From Kribbella voronezhensis (GTDB taxonomy: Bacteria; Actinomycetota; Actinomycetes; Propionibacteriales; Kribbellaceae), in the NCBI RefSeq assembly GCF_004365175.1, contig NZ_SOCE01000002.1:434001-498000 (forward strand): a stretch of DNA of 64,000 nt, read 5' to 3'. Shown here one piece after another: positions 1 to 13,664 of the stretch. The notes under the pieces were generated by a model that searched no databases, was not told the DNA's origin, and saw nothing but the letters and a program-made list of their open reading frames with translations. The position numbers and the translations under genes are program-made. Numbering within the stretch: the first letter of the stretch is position 1; each line of letters starts with the position of its first letter.

Positions 1-558
<558 letters not shown>

Positions 559-559
<1 letters not shown>

Positions 560-1500
560 TGCGCCATCTGCTGAGTGCCGGCGACCTGAGTCGCGACGAG
601 GCCAACCTGATCCTGGACACCGCCGAGGAGATGCGCTCGCTGGCGGACCGGCCGATCAAGAAGCTGCCCGCGCTGCGCGGCCGCACGGTGGTGAACCTGT
701 TCTTCGAGGACTCCACCCGGACCAGGATCTCGTTCGAGGCGGCGGCCAAGCGGCTGTCGGCCGATGTGATCAACTTCTCCGCCAAGGGCTCCAGTGTGAG
801 CAAGGGCGAGAGCCTGAAGGACACCGCGCTGACGCTGCAGGCGATGGGCGCGGACGGCGTGGTCTGCCGACACGGCTCCTCGGGTGCGCCGCATCTGCTC
901 GCCACCTCGGGCTGGATGACCGGCTCGGTGGTGAACGCCGGCGACGGGACCCACGAGCACCCAACGCAGGCGCTGCTCGACGCCTTCACCATGCGCCGGC
1001 ACCTCGGCTCGCTGGACGGCCGCCGGATCACCATCGTCGGCGACGTCCTGCACAGTCGGGTGGCTCGGTCGAACGTGTTGCTGCTGGCAACACTCGGCGC
1101 TGAGGTCACCGTGGTCGCGCCCCCGACGCTGCTGCCCGTCGACATGTCCGGCTGGCCGTGCGCCACGTCGTACGACCTGGATGCGACTCTGCCGAAGAGT
1201 GACGCGGTGATGATGCTGCGGGTGCAGCGTGAGCGGATGGGGGAGGCGTTCTTCCCTAGCGCTCGCGAGTACACCCGGCGGTACGGGCTGGACGTGCACC
1301 GGATGGCGCAGCTGCCCGACGAGGCCATCGTGCTGCACCCCGGCCCGATGAACCGGGGCATGGAGATCAGCGCCGAAGTGGCCGACTCCACCCGCTCGGT
1401 GATCGTCGAGCAGGTCACGAACGGCGTGGCCATCCGGATGGCCGTCCTTTATCTGCTGTTGTCAGGAAGTAACGAAACCAGCGAGGAGCCGCAAGCATGA
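559..1500 (+). CDS. pyrB: Aspartate carbamoyltransferase, catalytic chain
   Basis: Joins carbamoyl phosphate and L-aspartate to give N-carbamoyl-aspartate, step 2 of UMP synthesis in the cytosol. The 313 residues match the usual length. Carbamoyl-phosphate motif STRTR is at residues 52-56, HPTQALLD at 134-141 and HPGPMNRG at 260-267. A strong Shine-Dalgarno (GAGGTGAGG) sits inside the end of pyrR, and ATG shares a base with the pyrR stop. The 3' end overlaps pyrC by 4 bases (ATGA). No pyrI regulatory chain is seen; the neighbouring pyrC suggests the actinobacterial type of enzyme working next to dihydroorotase. Confidence 0.98.
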
Positions 1501-2804
1501 CCGCGTACCTGATCACCGGGGCATCAATCGTCGGGGAAGGTGTCGCGGACCTGCTGATCGAGAACGGCGCGATCGTGGCCATCGGCAACGATCTGGCCCG
1601 GCCGGACGGCGTCGAGATCGTCGACGGGAGCGGCAAGATCGCGCTCCCCGGCCTGGTCGACCTGCACACCCACCTGCGGGAGCCGGGCCGCGAGGACGCG
1701 GAGACCGTTCTCACCGGGACCCGGGCCGCCGCGATGGGCGGGTTCACCGCGGTCTTCGCGATGGCCAACACCGATCCGGTCGCCGACACCGCCGGCGTGG
1801 TCGAGCAGGTCTGGCGCCTGGGCCGCGAAGCCGGGTACGCCGATGTCTACCCGATCGGCGCTGTCACGGTCGGCCGGCAGGGGACTCAGCTGGCCGAGCT
1901 GGGCGCGATGGCCGACTCGGCCGCCCGGGTCCGCGTGTTCTCCGACGACGGGGACTGCGTCTGGGACGCGGCGCTGATGCGGCGCGCGCTCGAGTACGTG
2001 AAGGCCTTCGGCGGCGTGATCGCCCAGCACGCGCAGGAGCCGCGGCTCACCCAGGGCGCGCAGATGAACGAGGGAGCGCTCTCCGGCGTTCTCGGCCTGA
2101 CCGGCTGGCCGAGTGTCGCCGAGGAATCGATCATCGCCCGCGACATCCTCCTGAACGCGCACGTCGGCTCCAAGCTGCACATCTGTCACCTGTCCACCAA
2201 GGGCTCGGTCGAGATCGTCCGCGCGGCGAAGAAGCGCGGCCTCGAAGTAACCGCCGAGGTGACGCCGCACCACCTGCTGCTCACCGAGGACCTGCTGACC
2301 TCGTACAACCCGGTCTTCAAGGTGAACCCGCCGCTGCGGACCAAGGCCGACGTCGAGGCGGTCCGCGAGGGCCTGGCCGACGGCACCATCGACATCGTCG
2401 CCACCGACCACGCGCCACACCCGGTGGAGGACAAGGACTGCGAGTGGAGCGCGGCGGCCTTCGGGATGACCGGGCTGGAGACCGCTCTCTCGGTGGTCCA
2501 GCACGCGATGATCGACACCAAGCTGATGACGTGGGCCGACCTCGCCGACCGGATGAGCTACCGGCCGGCCGCGATCGGACAGATCGGCGAGCACGGGCGG
2601 CCGCTCGAGGTCGGCGCGCCCGCGAACGTGACCCTGATCGACCCGGCGGTCGAGCGCACCGTCGTACCGGGGGAGTCGGCTTCGCTGTCGCGGAACACTC
2701 CGTTCGCAGGCATGAAGTTGCCTGGTCAGGTGGTTGCCACCTTCCTGCGGGGTACGCCGACCGTTCTGGACGGGAAGCTGACCCGGTGCGGTATCAACTC
2801 ATGA
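1497..2804 (+). CDS. pyrC: Dihydroorotase
   Basis: Zinc amidohydrolase that closes N-carbamoyl-aspartate to dihydroorotate, step 3 of UMP synthesis. Length 435 residues. Metal ligands can be read: HTH at 57-59 in [11 protein letters not shown]178 in QHAQ, H231 in HICHLS and D304 in ATDHAPH; D151 in FSDDG lies where type I enzymes have a bridging Asp instead of a carboxylated Lys. Starts inside the end of pyrB (ATGA) and ends in another ATGA overlap with the membrane protein at 2801, so translation is probably coupled. A copy of the iterated word GAGCGCTCTC sits at 2074. Confidence 0.97.
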   Translation: MTAYLITGASIVGEGVADLLIENGAIVAIGNDLARPDGVEIVDGSGKIALPGLVDLHTHLREPGREDAETVLTGTRAAAMGGFTAVFAMANTDPVADTAGVVEQVWRLGREAGYADVYPIGAVTVGRQGTQLAELGAMADSAARVRVFSDDGDCVWDAALMRRALEYVKAFGGVIAQHAQEPRLTQGAQMNEGALSGVLGLTGWPSVAEESIIARDILLNAHVGSKLHICHLSTKGSVEIVRAAKKRGLEVTAEVTPHHLLLTEDLLTSYNPVFKVNPPLRTKADVEAVREGLADGTIDIVATDHAPHPVEDKDCEWSAAAFGMTGLETALSVVQHAMIDTKLMTWADLADRMSYRPAAIGQIGEHGRPLEVGAPANVTLIDPAVERTVVPGESASLSRNTPFAGMKLPGQVVATFLRGTPTVLDGKLTRCGINS

Positions 2805-3292
2805 GGCCAGTCCTGGCAATACTCGGCACGCTCGCGGTGATCGGGGGTGGCTGGTACGGCATGTACCGCGGCTGGCGCAATCGCCAGGCGCGGCAGGCCG
2901 ATCTCGCCCCGCTGCCACCGGTGCCGCCGACCGACAAGATCACCGGTGTCGAAGGCGTGTACGTCGCGACGACCACCTCCGGCGACTGGATGGACCGGAT
3001 CGCCGTGCACGAGCTCGGTGTCCGCAGCAACGCCGACCTGGACGTCAACCCGGCCGGCCTGATCTTCCACCGCCAAGGCGCCGCGGACGTCTTCATCCCG
3101 GCCGACCGGCTGACCGGCGTACGGACCGACCGTGGCATCGCCGGCAAGGTGACCGCCGAGGCGTCCGGCCTGGTGGTCGTCACCTGGAACCACGACGGGC
3201 ATCAGTTCGACACCGGGTTCCGGCCGCGCCGCAAGGCCGACACCGCTTCCCTGACCGATTCCATCTCGACCCTGATCGGAGCCGAGCAATGA
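2801..3292 (+). CDS. PH-like-domain membrane-anchored protein of the pyr operon
   Basis: 163 residues. One N-terminal transmembrane segment (about residues 2-20, [20 protein letters not shown]), then a basic stretch ([10 protein letters not shown]) predicting a cytoplasmic C-terminal domain. Residues 45-163 are a small beta-rich domain of the PH-like type that recurs between pyrC and carA in actinobacteria. Function is unknown; older annotations call it a transporter, which one membrane segment does not support. The start was set at ATG 2801 because it overlaps the pyrC stop (ATGA) and opens on the membrane helix; an in-frame extension upstream runs through pyrC and is not credible. Its own stop overlaps carA in the same way. 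Confidence 0.85.
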   Translation: MRPVLAILGTLAVIGGGWYGMYRGWRNRQARQADLAPLPPVPPTDKITGVEGVYVATTTSGDWMDRIAVHELGVRSNADLDVNPAGLIFHRQGAADVFIPADRLTGVRTDRGIAGKVTAEASGLVVVTWNHDGHQFDTGFRPRRKADTASLTDSISTLIGAEQ

Positions 3293-4421
3293 GCCAGGCT
3301 GCCCATAATCCGGCCCTGCTGGTCCTCGAGGACGGCCGCGCGTTCGCCGGTACGTCGTACGGTGCGACCGGCGAGACGTTCGGCGAGGCGGTGTTCACCA
3401 CCGGCATGACCGGCTACCAGGAGACGCTGACCGACCCGTCGTACCACCGGCAGATCGTCACCCAGACCGCGCCGCACATCGGCAACACCGGGGTGAACGA
3501 CGAGGACGACGAGTCGAGCAGGATCTGGGTCGCCGGGTACGTCGTCCGCGACCCCGCCAGGGTCTCGTCCAACTGGCGCGCGAAGCGCTCTCTCGACGAG
3601 CAACTCAAGGCCCAGGGCGTCGTCGGGATCTCCGGTATCGACACCCGGGCGCTCACCCGGCACCTGCGCGAACGTGGTGCGATGCGGGCCGGGATCTCGA
3701 CCGAGATCCTCGACCCGGCCGCGTTGCTCGCGAAGGTGCTCGAGCAGCCGCAGATGGCCGGCGCGGATCTTGCCGCCGAGGTGACCGCGGCCGAGGCGTA
3801 CGTCGTACCGGCCGAAGGCTCGAAGAAGTTCACCGTCGTGGCGCTCGACCTGGGCATCAAGACGATGACGCCGAAGCGGATGGCCGAGCGCGGCATCGAG
3901 GTACACGTCCTGCCTGCAACGGCCTCGCTGGAGGAGGTGCTCGCGGTGAAGCCCGACGGCATCTTCATGAGCAACGGCCCCGGCGACCCGGAGACTACCG
4001 AGCACCCCACCACGCTGCTGAAAGCCCTGCTGGAGCGAGAGATTCCGTACTTCGGGATCTGCTTCGGCAACCAGGTCTTCGGCCGGGCGCTCGGACTCGG
4101 CACCTTCAAGCTGAAGTACGGGCACCGGGGAATCAACCAGCCGGTGCTGGACCGGGCCACCGGGAAGGTCGAGATCACCGCGCAGAACCACGGCTTCGCC
4201 GTCGACGCGCCGCTGAACGAAGGCGTGGAGACGCCGTACGGCGTCGCCGAGGTGAGCCACGTGTCGCTCAACGACAACGTCGTCGAAGGGCTGAAGCTGA
4301 CCGGTCGCGACGGGAAGCCGCTCGCGTTCTCGGTCCAGTACCACCCTGAGGCAGCGGCGGGTCCGCACGACTCGGCGTACCTTTTCGACCGTTTCGTTTC
4401 GTTGATGGAAGGACGTAGCTG

Positions 4422-4422
<1 letters not shown>
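3289..4422 (+). CDS. carA: Carbamoyl-phosphate synthase small (glutaminase) subunit
   Basis: Hydrolyses glutamine and passes ammonia to CarB; feeds pyrimidine and arginine synthesis. 377 residues: N-terminal CPSase small-chain domain (about 1-145), then a class I glutamine amidotransferase domain (about 190-375). Catalytic Cys258 lies in FGICFGNQ, with His352 and Glu354 in YHPEA. The FGNQ variant of the usual LGHQ nucleophile elbow is, to my memory, normal for actinobacterial CarA. Coupled to the preceding gene by ATGA and to carB by a shared base (TGATG). At 3583 it carries AAGCGCTCTC, a partial copy of the iterated word. Confidence 0.97.
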
Positions 4423-7826
<3,404 letters not shown>

Positions 7827-7831
7827 GCGGC

Positions 7832-8899
7832 GTGACCGCGTTTCCCCTTTACCGCAAGGTGGTCCGGCCGGTGCTGTACCGGCTGGGCCACGGGGACGCG
7901 GAGATCGCGCATGAGCAGACGCTGCACGGACTGCGCCGGCTGAGCCGCGTTCCCGGCGCGGTGAGCGCTCTCTCGCGCAGCTACGGCTCTCTCCCGGCAG
8001 GCCTGGCCCGCACCGTCTTCGGGGTGCGTTTCCCAAGTCCGGTCGGGCTCGCGGCGGGGATGGACAAGAACGGGATCGCGCTACCGGCCTGGCGGGCGCT
8101 CGGCTTCGGCTTCGTCGAGGTCGGCACGGTCACGGCGCAGCCCCAGCCGGGGAACCCGAAGCCGCGCTTGTTCCGCTTGGTGCAGAGCGAGGCCGTGATC
8201 AACCGGATGGGGTTCAACAACCTCGGCTCGGCGGCACTGGCGGAGCGGCTCGCGGCGTACGGCGATCTCGGGTACCCGCTCGGCATCTCGATCGGCAAGT
8301 CGAAGGTGACGCCACTGGAGGACGCGGTCGAGGACTACGTCACCTCGCTGCGAAGGCTCTACCGGTACGGCGACTACTTCGCGGTCAACGTGAGTTCGCC
8401 GAACACCCCGGGATTGCGCTCTCTGCAGGACTCCGGTCACCTCCGCGAGCTGCTCGGCGCGCTGCATACCGAGGCCGGCTCCCTGGCGACCGGCGGTCGC
8501 GGCCCGAAGCCGATCCTGGTCAAGATCGCACCGGACCTGACCGAGCCGGCGATCGACGAACTGCTCGGTGTCTGCACCGACGTCGGCGTCGCCGGGATCA
8601 TCGCGACCAATACGACGATCGGCCGGTCGGGTCTCGCTCCTGCCGACGAACGGCTGGCCGGCGAAGCCGGCGGGCTGTCCGGCAGACCGCTCACCGAGAC
8701 CTCGGCCAAGGTGGTCGCGCACATCCACGCGGAAACGCAGGGAGCGCTCCCCATCATCGGCGTCGGCGGGATCCTCGATCCGTCCGACGCCGCCCGCCTG
8801 CTGGACGCGGGCGCGAGCCTCGTCCAGCTCTACACCGGCTTGATCTACCGCGGTCCCGGTCTCGTACGCCGGACGAACCGCCTTCTGGAGGATCGATGA
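7832..8899 (+). CDS. pyrD: Dihydroorotate dehydrogenase, class 2 (quinone-linked)
   Basis: Oxidises dihydroorotate to orotate with FMN and passes electrons to membrane quinone. 355 residues, GTG start. The N-terminal helical extension (1-50) is the membrane-docking part that marks class 2. Motifs AAGMDKNG (74-81), NRMGFNN (124-130) and [11 protein letters not shown] (186-196, with the class 2 catalytic serine) are clear. The start is 5 bases after carB, and the stop overlaps the first possible pyrF ATG (ATGA at 8896). Carries three copies or near-copies of the iterated word (7963, 8415, 8742). Confidence 0.97.
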   Translation: MTAFPLYRKVVRPVLYRLGHGDAEIAHEQTLHGLRRLSRVPGAVSALSRSYGSLPAGLARTVFGVRFPSPVGLAAGMDKNGIALPAWRALGFGFVEVGTVTAQPQPGNPKPRLFRLVQSEAVINRMGFNNLGSAALAERLAAYGDLGYPLGISIGKSKVTPLEDAVEDYVTSLRRLYRYGDYFAVNVSSPNTPGLRSLQDSGHLRELLGALHTEAGSLATGGRGPKPILVKIAPDLTEPAIDELLGVCTDVGVAGIIATNTTIGRSGLAPADERLAGEAGGLSGRPLTETSAKVVAHIHAETQGALPIIGVGGILDPSDAARLLDAGASLVQLYTGLIYRGPGLVRRTNRLLEDR

Positions 8900-9753
8900 G
8901 AGAGCGAGAACGCCCTATGAGCAGCCAGCCCTTCGGCATCCGTCTGCGCGCCGCGATGAACCAGCGCGGCCCGCTCTGCGTCGGGATCGACCCGCACCAG
9001 CACCTCCTCGACCAGTGGGGCCTGCCCGACACCGCTGAGGGCCTGGCGTCCTTCACGTACGGCGTGGTCGACGCGCTGGCCGAGCACGTCGCGGTATTCA
9101 AGCCCCAGTCGGCGTTCTTCGAGCGCTTCGGCTCGGCCGGCATCGCAGTACTGGAACAGGCCACGATCCGCCTCCGGGACGCCGGTGCGCTCGTGATCAT
9201 CGACGCCAAGCGCGGCGACATCGGCTCGACGATGGCCGGCTACGCGGCCGCCTACCTGGCCGAGAAGGGCCCGCTGGCCTGCGACGCGCTCACAGTCAGC
9301 CCGTACCTCGGCTTCGGCTCGCTGCAGCCGGCGATCGACGAGGCCCGCGCTGCCGGTGCCGGTCTCTTCGTCCTCGCTCTCACGTCGAACCCCGAAGGCC
9401 CCCAGTTCCAGTCCGCCCGTACGACGGCCGGCCCGACCGTGGCAGGCGCCGTACTCGACGGTCTTCGTGAGCTCAACGCCGACGCCGAGGACCTCGGTTC
9501 CTTCGGTGCCGTGGTCGGCGCGACCATCAAGTCCACCGGCGAGGACCTCGACATCCGCGGCCCCCTCCTCGCCCCCGGCCTGGGCGCCCAGGGCGGCACC
9601 GCCGCCGGCCTCACCGAGGTCTTCGGCACCGCGGTCCGCAACGTCGTCCCCTCCAGTTCCCGCGAAATCCTCGCCGCCGGCCCCGGCGCCACCGCACTCC
9701 AGGACGCGGCGGCCCGCTCCAACGACGCCTTCCGGACAGTCCTCGGCTACTGA
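8896..9753 (+). CDS. pyrF: Orotidine 5'-phosphate decarboxylase, subfamily 2
   Basis: Last step of UMP synthesis. 285 residues from ATG 8896, which overlaps the pyrD stop. A second ATG at 8917 gives 278 residues and a more usual N-terminus ([13 protein letters not shown]); either could be used, and the ATGA coupling seen elsewhere in this operon tips the choice. Catalytic motif [10 protein letters not shown] (D103, K105, D108 in the long form) is in the form typical of the longer subfamily 2 enzymes of actinobacteria. Last recognisable gene of the operon; a 164-bp gap follows. Confidence 0.96.
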   Translation: MRERERPMSSQPFGIRLRAAMNQRGPLCVGIDPHQHLLDQWGLPDTAEGLASFTYGVVDALAEHVAVFKPQSAFFERFGSAGIAVLEQATIRLRDAGALVIIDAKRGDIGSTMAGYAAAYLAEKGPLACDALTVSPYLGFGSLQPAIDEARAAGAGLFVLALTSNPEGPQFQSARTTAGPTVAGAVLDGLRELNADAEDLGSFGAVVGATIKSTGEDLDIRGPLLAPGLGAQGGTAAGLTEVFGTAVRNVVPSSSREILAAGPGATALQDAAARSNDAFRTVLGY

Positions 9754-9917
9754 GGCATCGGCGCATCAACGGGGCAGCGACGCCGGAGGTTACGGGGTGG
9801 TTCCAGTCCGGGGGTGCGATGTTGTTCACGGCGTGGCCTGCGGGCAGTTGACCCCGGGATTCGGAAGGGTTACGCCGACGGGGAGAGACGGTCTTCCCGC
9901 GGGCAGTTAGGAACGGA

Positions 9918-10286
9918 ATGCGTAAGGTTGCGGCCCTGGTGGCGGTAGTGACATTGAGCGTCGGCACGTTGACGGCGTGCTCGGGCGGCGACTACTGCAG
10001 TGAGCTGCAGAACTATGCCGAGGCGGTCAAGGGCCTCGACATCAAGGACAAGGCCGCGGTCGACAAGATGCGCGGTGAGGCGAAGAAGCTGTCCAAGTCG
10101 GCGCCGGACGACCTGAAGGACGACTGGAAGACCGTGCTGGACTACGCCGACAAGGCCAAGGACGCCAACGGCGACACCGCCAAGCTGACGGACCTGGCCA
10201 AGAAGGACGGCGAGAAGATCGCGGCCGCCTCGCAGGCGATCGCCAAGCAGGCGAAGGACACCTGCAAGGTCAACATCGAAGGCTGA
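9918..10286 (+). CDS. Small secreted lipoprotein, member 1 of a tandem pair
   Basis: 122 residues with a signal peptide (MRKVAALVAVVTLSVGTL) ending in lipobox LTAC at about residue 21, so it is probably a lipoprotein on the outer face of the membrane. The mature part is about 100 residues, Lys/Asp/Ala-rich and mostly helical, with two cysteines (in DYCSEL and DTCKV) flanking it that could form a disulfide. It is clearly related to the next gene (shared patterns KKL..SAP..(L/V)KDDW and AKD(T/S)CKV). No enzymatic motif; function unknown. TTGACC at 9848 with TACGCC 17 bases later is a possible weak promoter. A strong terminator follows. Confidence 0.8.
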   Translation: MRKVAALVAVVTLSVGTLTACSGGDYCSELQNYAEAVKGLDIKDKAAVDKMRGEAKKLSKSAPDDLKDDWKTVLDYADKAKDANGDTAKLTDLAKKDGEKIAAASQAIAKQAKDTCKVNIEG

Positions 10287-10301
10287 TCACCGGACCCACG
10301 A

Positions 10302-10333
10302 ACGCGCAGTACCGGATCGCCGGTACTGCGCGT
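10302..10333 (+). terminator. Strong hairpin terminator after lipoprotein 1
   Basis: Perfect 14-bp stem (ACGCGCAGTACCGG) with a 4-base loop ATCG, starting 15 bases after the stop codon of the first lipoprotein. There is no U tract, as is common for actinobacterial terminators. It separates the two lipoprotein genes into different transcripts. Confidence 0.85.
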
Positions 10334-10423
10334 CGTTGTGCTGCGAGCCGGTTCGCGGGGTTTGTGCCGACCGGTAGCGTCGGGGGTTCATCCCGACCGA
10401 CCGACAGCGAGGACGAGAACCAG

Positions 10424-10795
10424 ATGCGCACTGTTGTGATGACCGCCGCGATGATCGCGGCGGCCGCCGGTCTGACCGCGTGCACCGAGGAGCAGGCGTA
10501 CTGCGTCGATCTCGCCGGGTACGCCGCGTCCGCGGTGAACGTGGATCCGCAGAAGCCGGCCGACTACGTGAAGATCCTGGACGACGCCAAGAAGCTGCAG
10601 GACTCCGCGCCGAAAGAGGTGAAGGACGACTGGGCCGCGATCGTGGCGTTCGCCGAGAAGGCACAGAAGGCCGGTACCGATCGGGTTCAGCTGGCCCGGC
10701 TGAGCAAGGAGACGGGCGCGGTGACCACGGCGTACCAGCAGATCGCCAGCCATGCCAAGGATTCCTGCAAGGTGGACGTGCCCGCGCTCAACTGA
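10424..10795 (+). CDS. Small secreted lipoprotein, member 2 of a tandem pair
   Basis: 123 residues from ATG 10424, chosen because it opens directly on a signal peptide (MRTVVMTAAMIAAAAG) with lipobox LTAC and follows GAGGACGAG at the right distance; an in-frame extension to 10364 would bury the signal peptide. The mature domain aligns along its whole length with the preceding lipoprotein: the cysteine pair (AYC and DSCKV), KKLQDSAPKEVKDDW against KKLSKSAPDDLKDDW, and an AEKAQKAG/ADKAKDAN segment. This is a tandem duplication that has since diverged. Function unknown; a cell-surface helical bundle is likely. Confidence 0.8.
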   Translation: MRTVVMTAAMIAAAAGLTACTEEQAYCVDLAGYAASAVNVDPQKPADYVKILDDAKKLQDSAPKEVKDDWAAIVAFAEKAQKAGTDRVQLARLSKETGAVTTAYQQIASHAKDSCKVDVPALN

Positions 10796-10823
10796 CCGTG
10801 TCCGCGACCTCACGCTGCCGGTC

Positions 10824-10843
10824 GGAGCCGCGGCCCTGGCTCC
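10824..10843 (+). terminator. Possible weak terminator after lipoprotein 2
   Basis: 6-bp GC-rich stem GGAGCC / GGCTCC with an 8-base loop, 28 bases after the stop codon and followed by CTTAT. It is short, so confidence is low. Confidence 0.35.
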
Positions 10844-10946
10844 CTTATCAGCACGGAGTTCGGACGAGCCCTCCTGAGCCTGTCCCGGGGCCGTCCGAAG
10901 CCGTGTTAGGTTCACGTTCGAAGCCACAAACGGGACAGGTGAAACG

Positions 10947-11261
10947 GTGCCACTTCCTTCTTTGACCCCGGAGCAGCGAGCGGCGGCTCTGGACAAGGCC
11001 GCGGCGGCGCGGCGCGAGCGTGCGGAGATCAAGAACCGGATCCGCCACTCCGGAGCGTCCCCGACGCAGGTTCTGCACGAGGGGCAGGTCAACGACGTGA
11101 TCGGCAAGATGCGGGTCAGCGCGCTGCTGCAGTGCATCCCCGGCGTCGGCAAGGTGCGGGCCCAGCAGATCATGGAGCGGGCCGGCATCTCCGAGACGCG
11201 CCGGGTCCGCGGTCTGGGCACGAACCAGATCGCCGCGCTCGAGCGCGAATTCGCCGAGTGA
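10947..11261 (+). CDS. mihF: Actinobacterial integration host factor (mIHF/sIHF)
   Basis: 104 residues, GTG start after AGGTGAAACG. A small nucleoid-associated DNA-binding protein of the actinobacterial type, unrelated in fold to E. coli IHF. The sequence is near consensus: long N-terminal helix ([20 protein letters not shown]), then an H2TH-like DNA-binding part with [15 protein letters not shown] and the C-terminal [18 protein letters not shown]. First gene of the conserved mihF-gmk-rpoZ-coaBC cluster. A -10-like TAGGTT lies at 10907-10912. Its stop overlaps a GTG (11258) in frame with gmk. Confidence 0.97.
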   Translation: MPLPSLTPEQRAAALDKAAAARRERAEIKNRIRHSGASPTQVLHEGQVNDVIGKMRVSALLQCIPGVGKVRAQQIMERAGISETRRVRGLGTNQIAALEREFAE

Positions 11262-11266
11262 AGCTG

Positions 11267-11983
11267 ATGTCGGTCACGAGGACTGAACCGAGCACGAATC
11301 GGGCGGAGACGGGCCGGGAGATGGAATCGGACACGGGGAACGCAACACCAGCCGACAGCGGTACGGCGATCTCGCGCGGCAACCCGTCCGGCCGGACCGG
11401 CCGCGGCGTCGGCGGCGCGCGGCTGACCGTGCTGGCCGGCCCGACCGCCGTCGGCAAGGGCACGGTCGCCGCGGACATCCGGGAGCGCTTCCCCGAGATC
11501 TGGATCTCGGTCTCGGCGACCACCCGCAAGGCGCGGCCGGGCGAAGAGCACGGTGTGCACTACCTGTTCGTGACCGACGACGAGTTCGACCGGATGATCG
11601 CCGACGACGAACTGCTCGAGTGGGCGGTCGTCCACAAGGCCGCCCGGTACGGGACGCCCCGGCAGCCGGTGCTCGACAAGCTGGCCGAGGGCCGGCCCGC
11701 GCTGCTGGAGATCGACCTGCAGGGTGCCCGGCAGGTCCGCGAGACGATGCCGGACGCGCATTTCGTCTTCCTCGCCCCGCCGAGCTGGGACGAACTGGTC
11801 CGCCGGCTGGTCGGCCGGGGCACCGAAACGGCCGAGGAGCGGGAGCGCCGGCTGGAGACGGCTACTCTGGAGCTGGCGGCCGAGAAGGAGTTCGACGTCA
11901 CGATCGTGAACGCCTCGGTTCGGGAGGCGGCCGATCAGTTGGTAAAGTTGATTCGATCACCCTCCATCTCTGGAAAGAGCTGA
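11267..11983 (+). CDS. gmk: Guanylate kinase
   Basis: Phosphorylates GMP to GDP. P-loop [10 protein letters not shown] lies about 50 residues in and is the actinobacterial variant; [10 protein letters not shown] and the GMP-binding segment [19 protein letters not shown] are clear. The first 45 or so residues are an unconserved Ser/Thr/Gly-rich extension, so the true start is uncertain: ATG 11267 is given (238 residues), GTG 11258 would overlap the mihF stop (GTGA) and add three residues, and a start inside the extension is possible. rpoZ begins 2 bases after the stop. Confidence 0.93.
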   Translation: MSVTRTEPSTNRAETGREMESDTGNATPADSGTAISRGNPSGRTGRGVGGARLTVLAGPTAVGKGTVAADIRERFPEIWISVSATTRKARPGEEHGVHYLFVTDDEFDRMIADDELLEWAVVHKAARYGTPRQPVLDKLAEGRPALLEIDLQGARQVRETMPDAHFVFLAPPSWDELVRRLVGRGTETAEERERRLETATLELAAEKEFDVTIVNASVREAADQLVKLIRSPSISGKS

Positions 11984-11985
11984 CC

Positions 11986-12291
11986 TTGTCTGGCAACCAG
12001 CCCGTCGCCATCGGCATCACCTCCCCGCCGATCGACGACCTGCTCACCCGTACCGACTCGAAGTACAAGCTGGTCCTGTACTCGGCCAAGCGGGCCCGGC
12101 AGATCAACGCCTACTACTCCCAGCTCGGCGAAGGCCTGCTGGAGTACGTCGGACCGCTGGTCGAGACCCACGTCCAGGAGAAGCCGCTCTCGATCGCCAT
12201 GCGCGAGATCAACGAGGGCGTGCTGACCTGCACGGACATCGACCCCGAGGCCGAGGCGGAAGCCGCCGCAGCCGCGGAGAAGTCCGAGTAG
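11986..12291 (+). CDS. rpoZ: RNA polymerase omega subunit
   Basis: 101 residues, TTG start 2 bases after the gmk stop; the Shine-Dalgarno GGAAAGAG lies at the end of gmk. The omega core is near identical to the actinobacterial consensus ([48 protein letters not shown]). Assists assembly of beta-prime into RNA polymerase. The C-terminus is an acidic Glu/Ala tail. The TTG start is supported because no other in-frame start gives the expected N-terminus; reading further upstream runs through gmk. Confidence 0.95.
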   Translation: MSGNQPVAIGITSPPIDDLLTRTDSKYKLVLYSAKRARQINAYYSQLGEGLLEYVGPLVETHVQEKPLSIAMREINEGVLTCTDIDPEAEAEAAAAAEKSE

Positions 12292-12301
12292 TACCGGCTC
12301 G

Positions 12302-13594
12302 ATGACGCAGCCACCTCCGACCCCCGGCGAAGCCTCGGCCCCGGGGGGTTCGGTCGTTCCCACCACCAAGCCGAACGTGGTGCTCGGCGTCGGTGGTGGC
12401 ATCGCGGCGTACAAGGTCTGTGATCTGCTCCGGCGGCTGACCGAGTCGGGGCATCGGGTCCGGGTGGTGCCGACCGCGGCCGCGCTGGAGTTCGTCGGCG
12501 CGGCGACCTGGGCGGCGCTGTCGGGGCAACCGGTGACTGCCGATCCGTTCGACGACGTGCACGAAGTGCCGCATGTCCGGATCGGGAAGGGTGCCGATCT
12601 GGTGGTCGTGGCGCCCGCCACCGCGAACCTGATCGCCAAGGCCGCCCACGGTCTGGCCGACGACCTGCTCACCAACACCCTGCTGACCGCGCGCTGCCCG
12701 ATCCTGTTCGCGGCCGCGATGCACACCGAGATGTGGGAGCACCCCGCCACGCAGGCGAATGTGGCGACGCTGCGGTCGCGCGGCATCACCGTGCTCGATC
12801 CCGCGGTCGGGCGCCTGACCGGCAGCGACACCGGCCGCGGCCGGCTGCCCGAACCCGCCGAGATCTTCGCGATCAGCCAGCTGATGCTCGCCGACGAGAC
12901 CGCCCGGGCGGCGGGTCAGTCCGTCGCCGACCTGACCGGCAAACACGTCCTGGTCAGCGCCGGTGGAACGCGCGAGCACCTTGACCCGGTCCGGTACCTG
13001 GGCAACTCCTCCTCCGGCAAACAGGGCTACGCCCTCGCCCGGATCGCGGCCGCCCGCGGTGCGAAGGTCACGCTGGTCGCCGCCAACTCGGAGCTGGCCG
13101 ATCCGGCCGGCGTCCAGGTCGTCCCGGTGACGAGCACCCGCGAGCTGTACGACGAGATCACCGGCCGCGCGGTGGACGCCGACGCGATCGTGATGGCAGC
13201 GGCCCCGGCAGACTTCCGGCCGGCCGACGTCGCGGGGCACAAGATCAAGAAGACGGCCGACGGCTCGGTGCCCGCCGTCAGCCTGGTGCAGAACCCGGAC
13301 ATCCTCGCGACCATCTCGCACGACCGGCGACGGACGGACCAGGTGATCGTCGGCTTCGCGGCCGAGACCGGCGACGAAGAGCACAGCGTGATCGAGCTGG
13401 CCCGTGCCAAGCTCGAACGCAAGGGTTGTGACCTGCTGGTGGTCAACGACGTGTCCGGCGGCAAGGTCTTCGGCAGCGACACCAACGAAGCGGTCATCCT
13501 GGACCGCGACGGCGGCGCGCTGCCCTTCCCCTCCGGCAGCAAGGACGCACTCGCCGGTGTCATCTGGAACTTGGTCGCCACCCACTGGCACTGA
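12302..13594 (+). CDS. coaBC: Bifunctional phosphopantothenoylcysteine decarboxylase / phosphopantothenate-cysteine ligase
   Basis: 430 residues; two steps of CoA synthesis. The N-terminal flavoprotein decarboxylase half (about 20-210) has GVGGGIAAYK and the catalytic His in HEVPHVRIG; the substrate-clamp region reads GRLTGSDTGRGRLP. The C-terminal ligase half (about 215-430) has GGTREHLDPVRYLGNSSSGK, AAPADFRP and KIKK. A short Pro/Gly-rich leader (1-20) precedes the fold. The last bases and stop codon are inside a 20-bp direct repeat (13590-13630). Confidence 0.96.
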   Translation: MTQPPPTPGEASAPGGSVVPTTKPNVVLGVGGGIAAYKVCDLLRRLTESGHRVRVVPTAAALEFVGAATWAALSGQPVTADPFDDVHEVPHVRIGKGADLVVVAPATANLIAKAAHGLADDLLTNTLLTARCPILFAAAMHTEMWEHPATQANVATLRSRGITVLDPAVGRLTGSDTGRGRLPEPAEIFAISQLMLADETARAAGQSVADLTGKHVLVSAGGTREHLDPVRYLGNSSSGKQGYALARIAAARGAKVTLVAANSELADPAGVQVVPVTSTRELYDEITGRAVDADAIVMAAAPADFRPADVAGHKIKKTADGSVPAVSLVQNPDILATISHDRRRTDQVIVGFAAETGDEEHSVIELARAKLERKGCDLLVVNDVSGGKVFGSDTNEAVILDRDGGALPFPSGSKDALAGVIWNLVATHWH

Positions 13595-13630
13595 TCGCCG
13601 GTGAGGACGACTGATCGCCGGTTGAGGACG
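13590..13630 (+). repeat. 20/21-bp tandem repeat across the coaBC stop codon
   Basis: ACTGATCGCCGGTGAGGACG at 13590-13609 is followed at once by ACTGATCGCCGGTTGAGGACG-type copy 2 (13610-13630, one inserted T). Copy 1 contains the coaBC TGA. Similar stop-spanning duplications occur at 20821 and 50134. Confidence 0.85.
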
Positions 13631-13664
13631 GAAGCTGGCCGCTTCTCGTTCTAGCGTTCTCGGC

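Noticed and set aside
4051-4074. FGNQ instead of LGHQ around the CarA catalytic cysteine
   Set aside because: Considered as a damaged active site; Cys, His and Glu are all present, and I recall this variant in other actinobacterial CarA proteins.
12781-12850. Missing Cys in the CoaC substrate-clamp region
   Set aside because: Noted against E. coli CoaBC, but the GRLTG.D.G.GRLP form is the usual actinobacterial one from memory, so not a defect.
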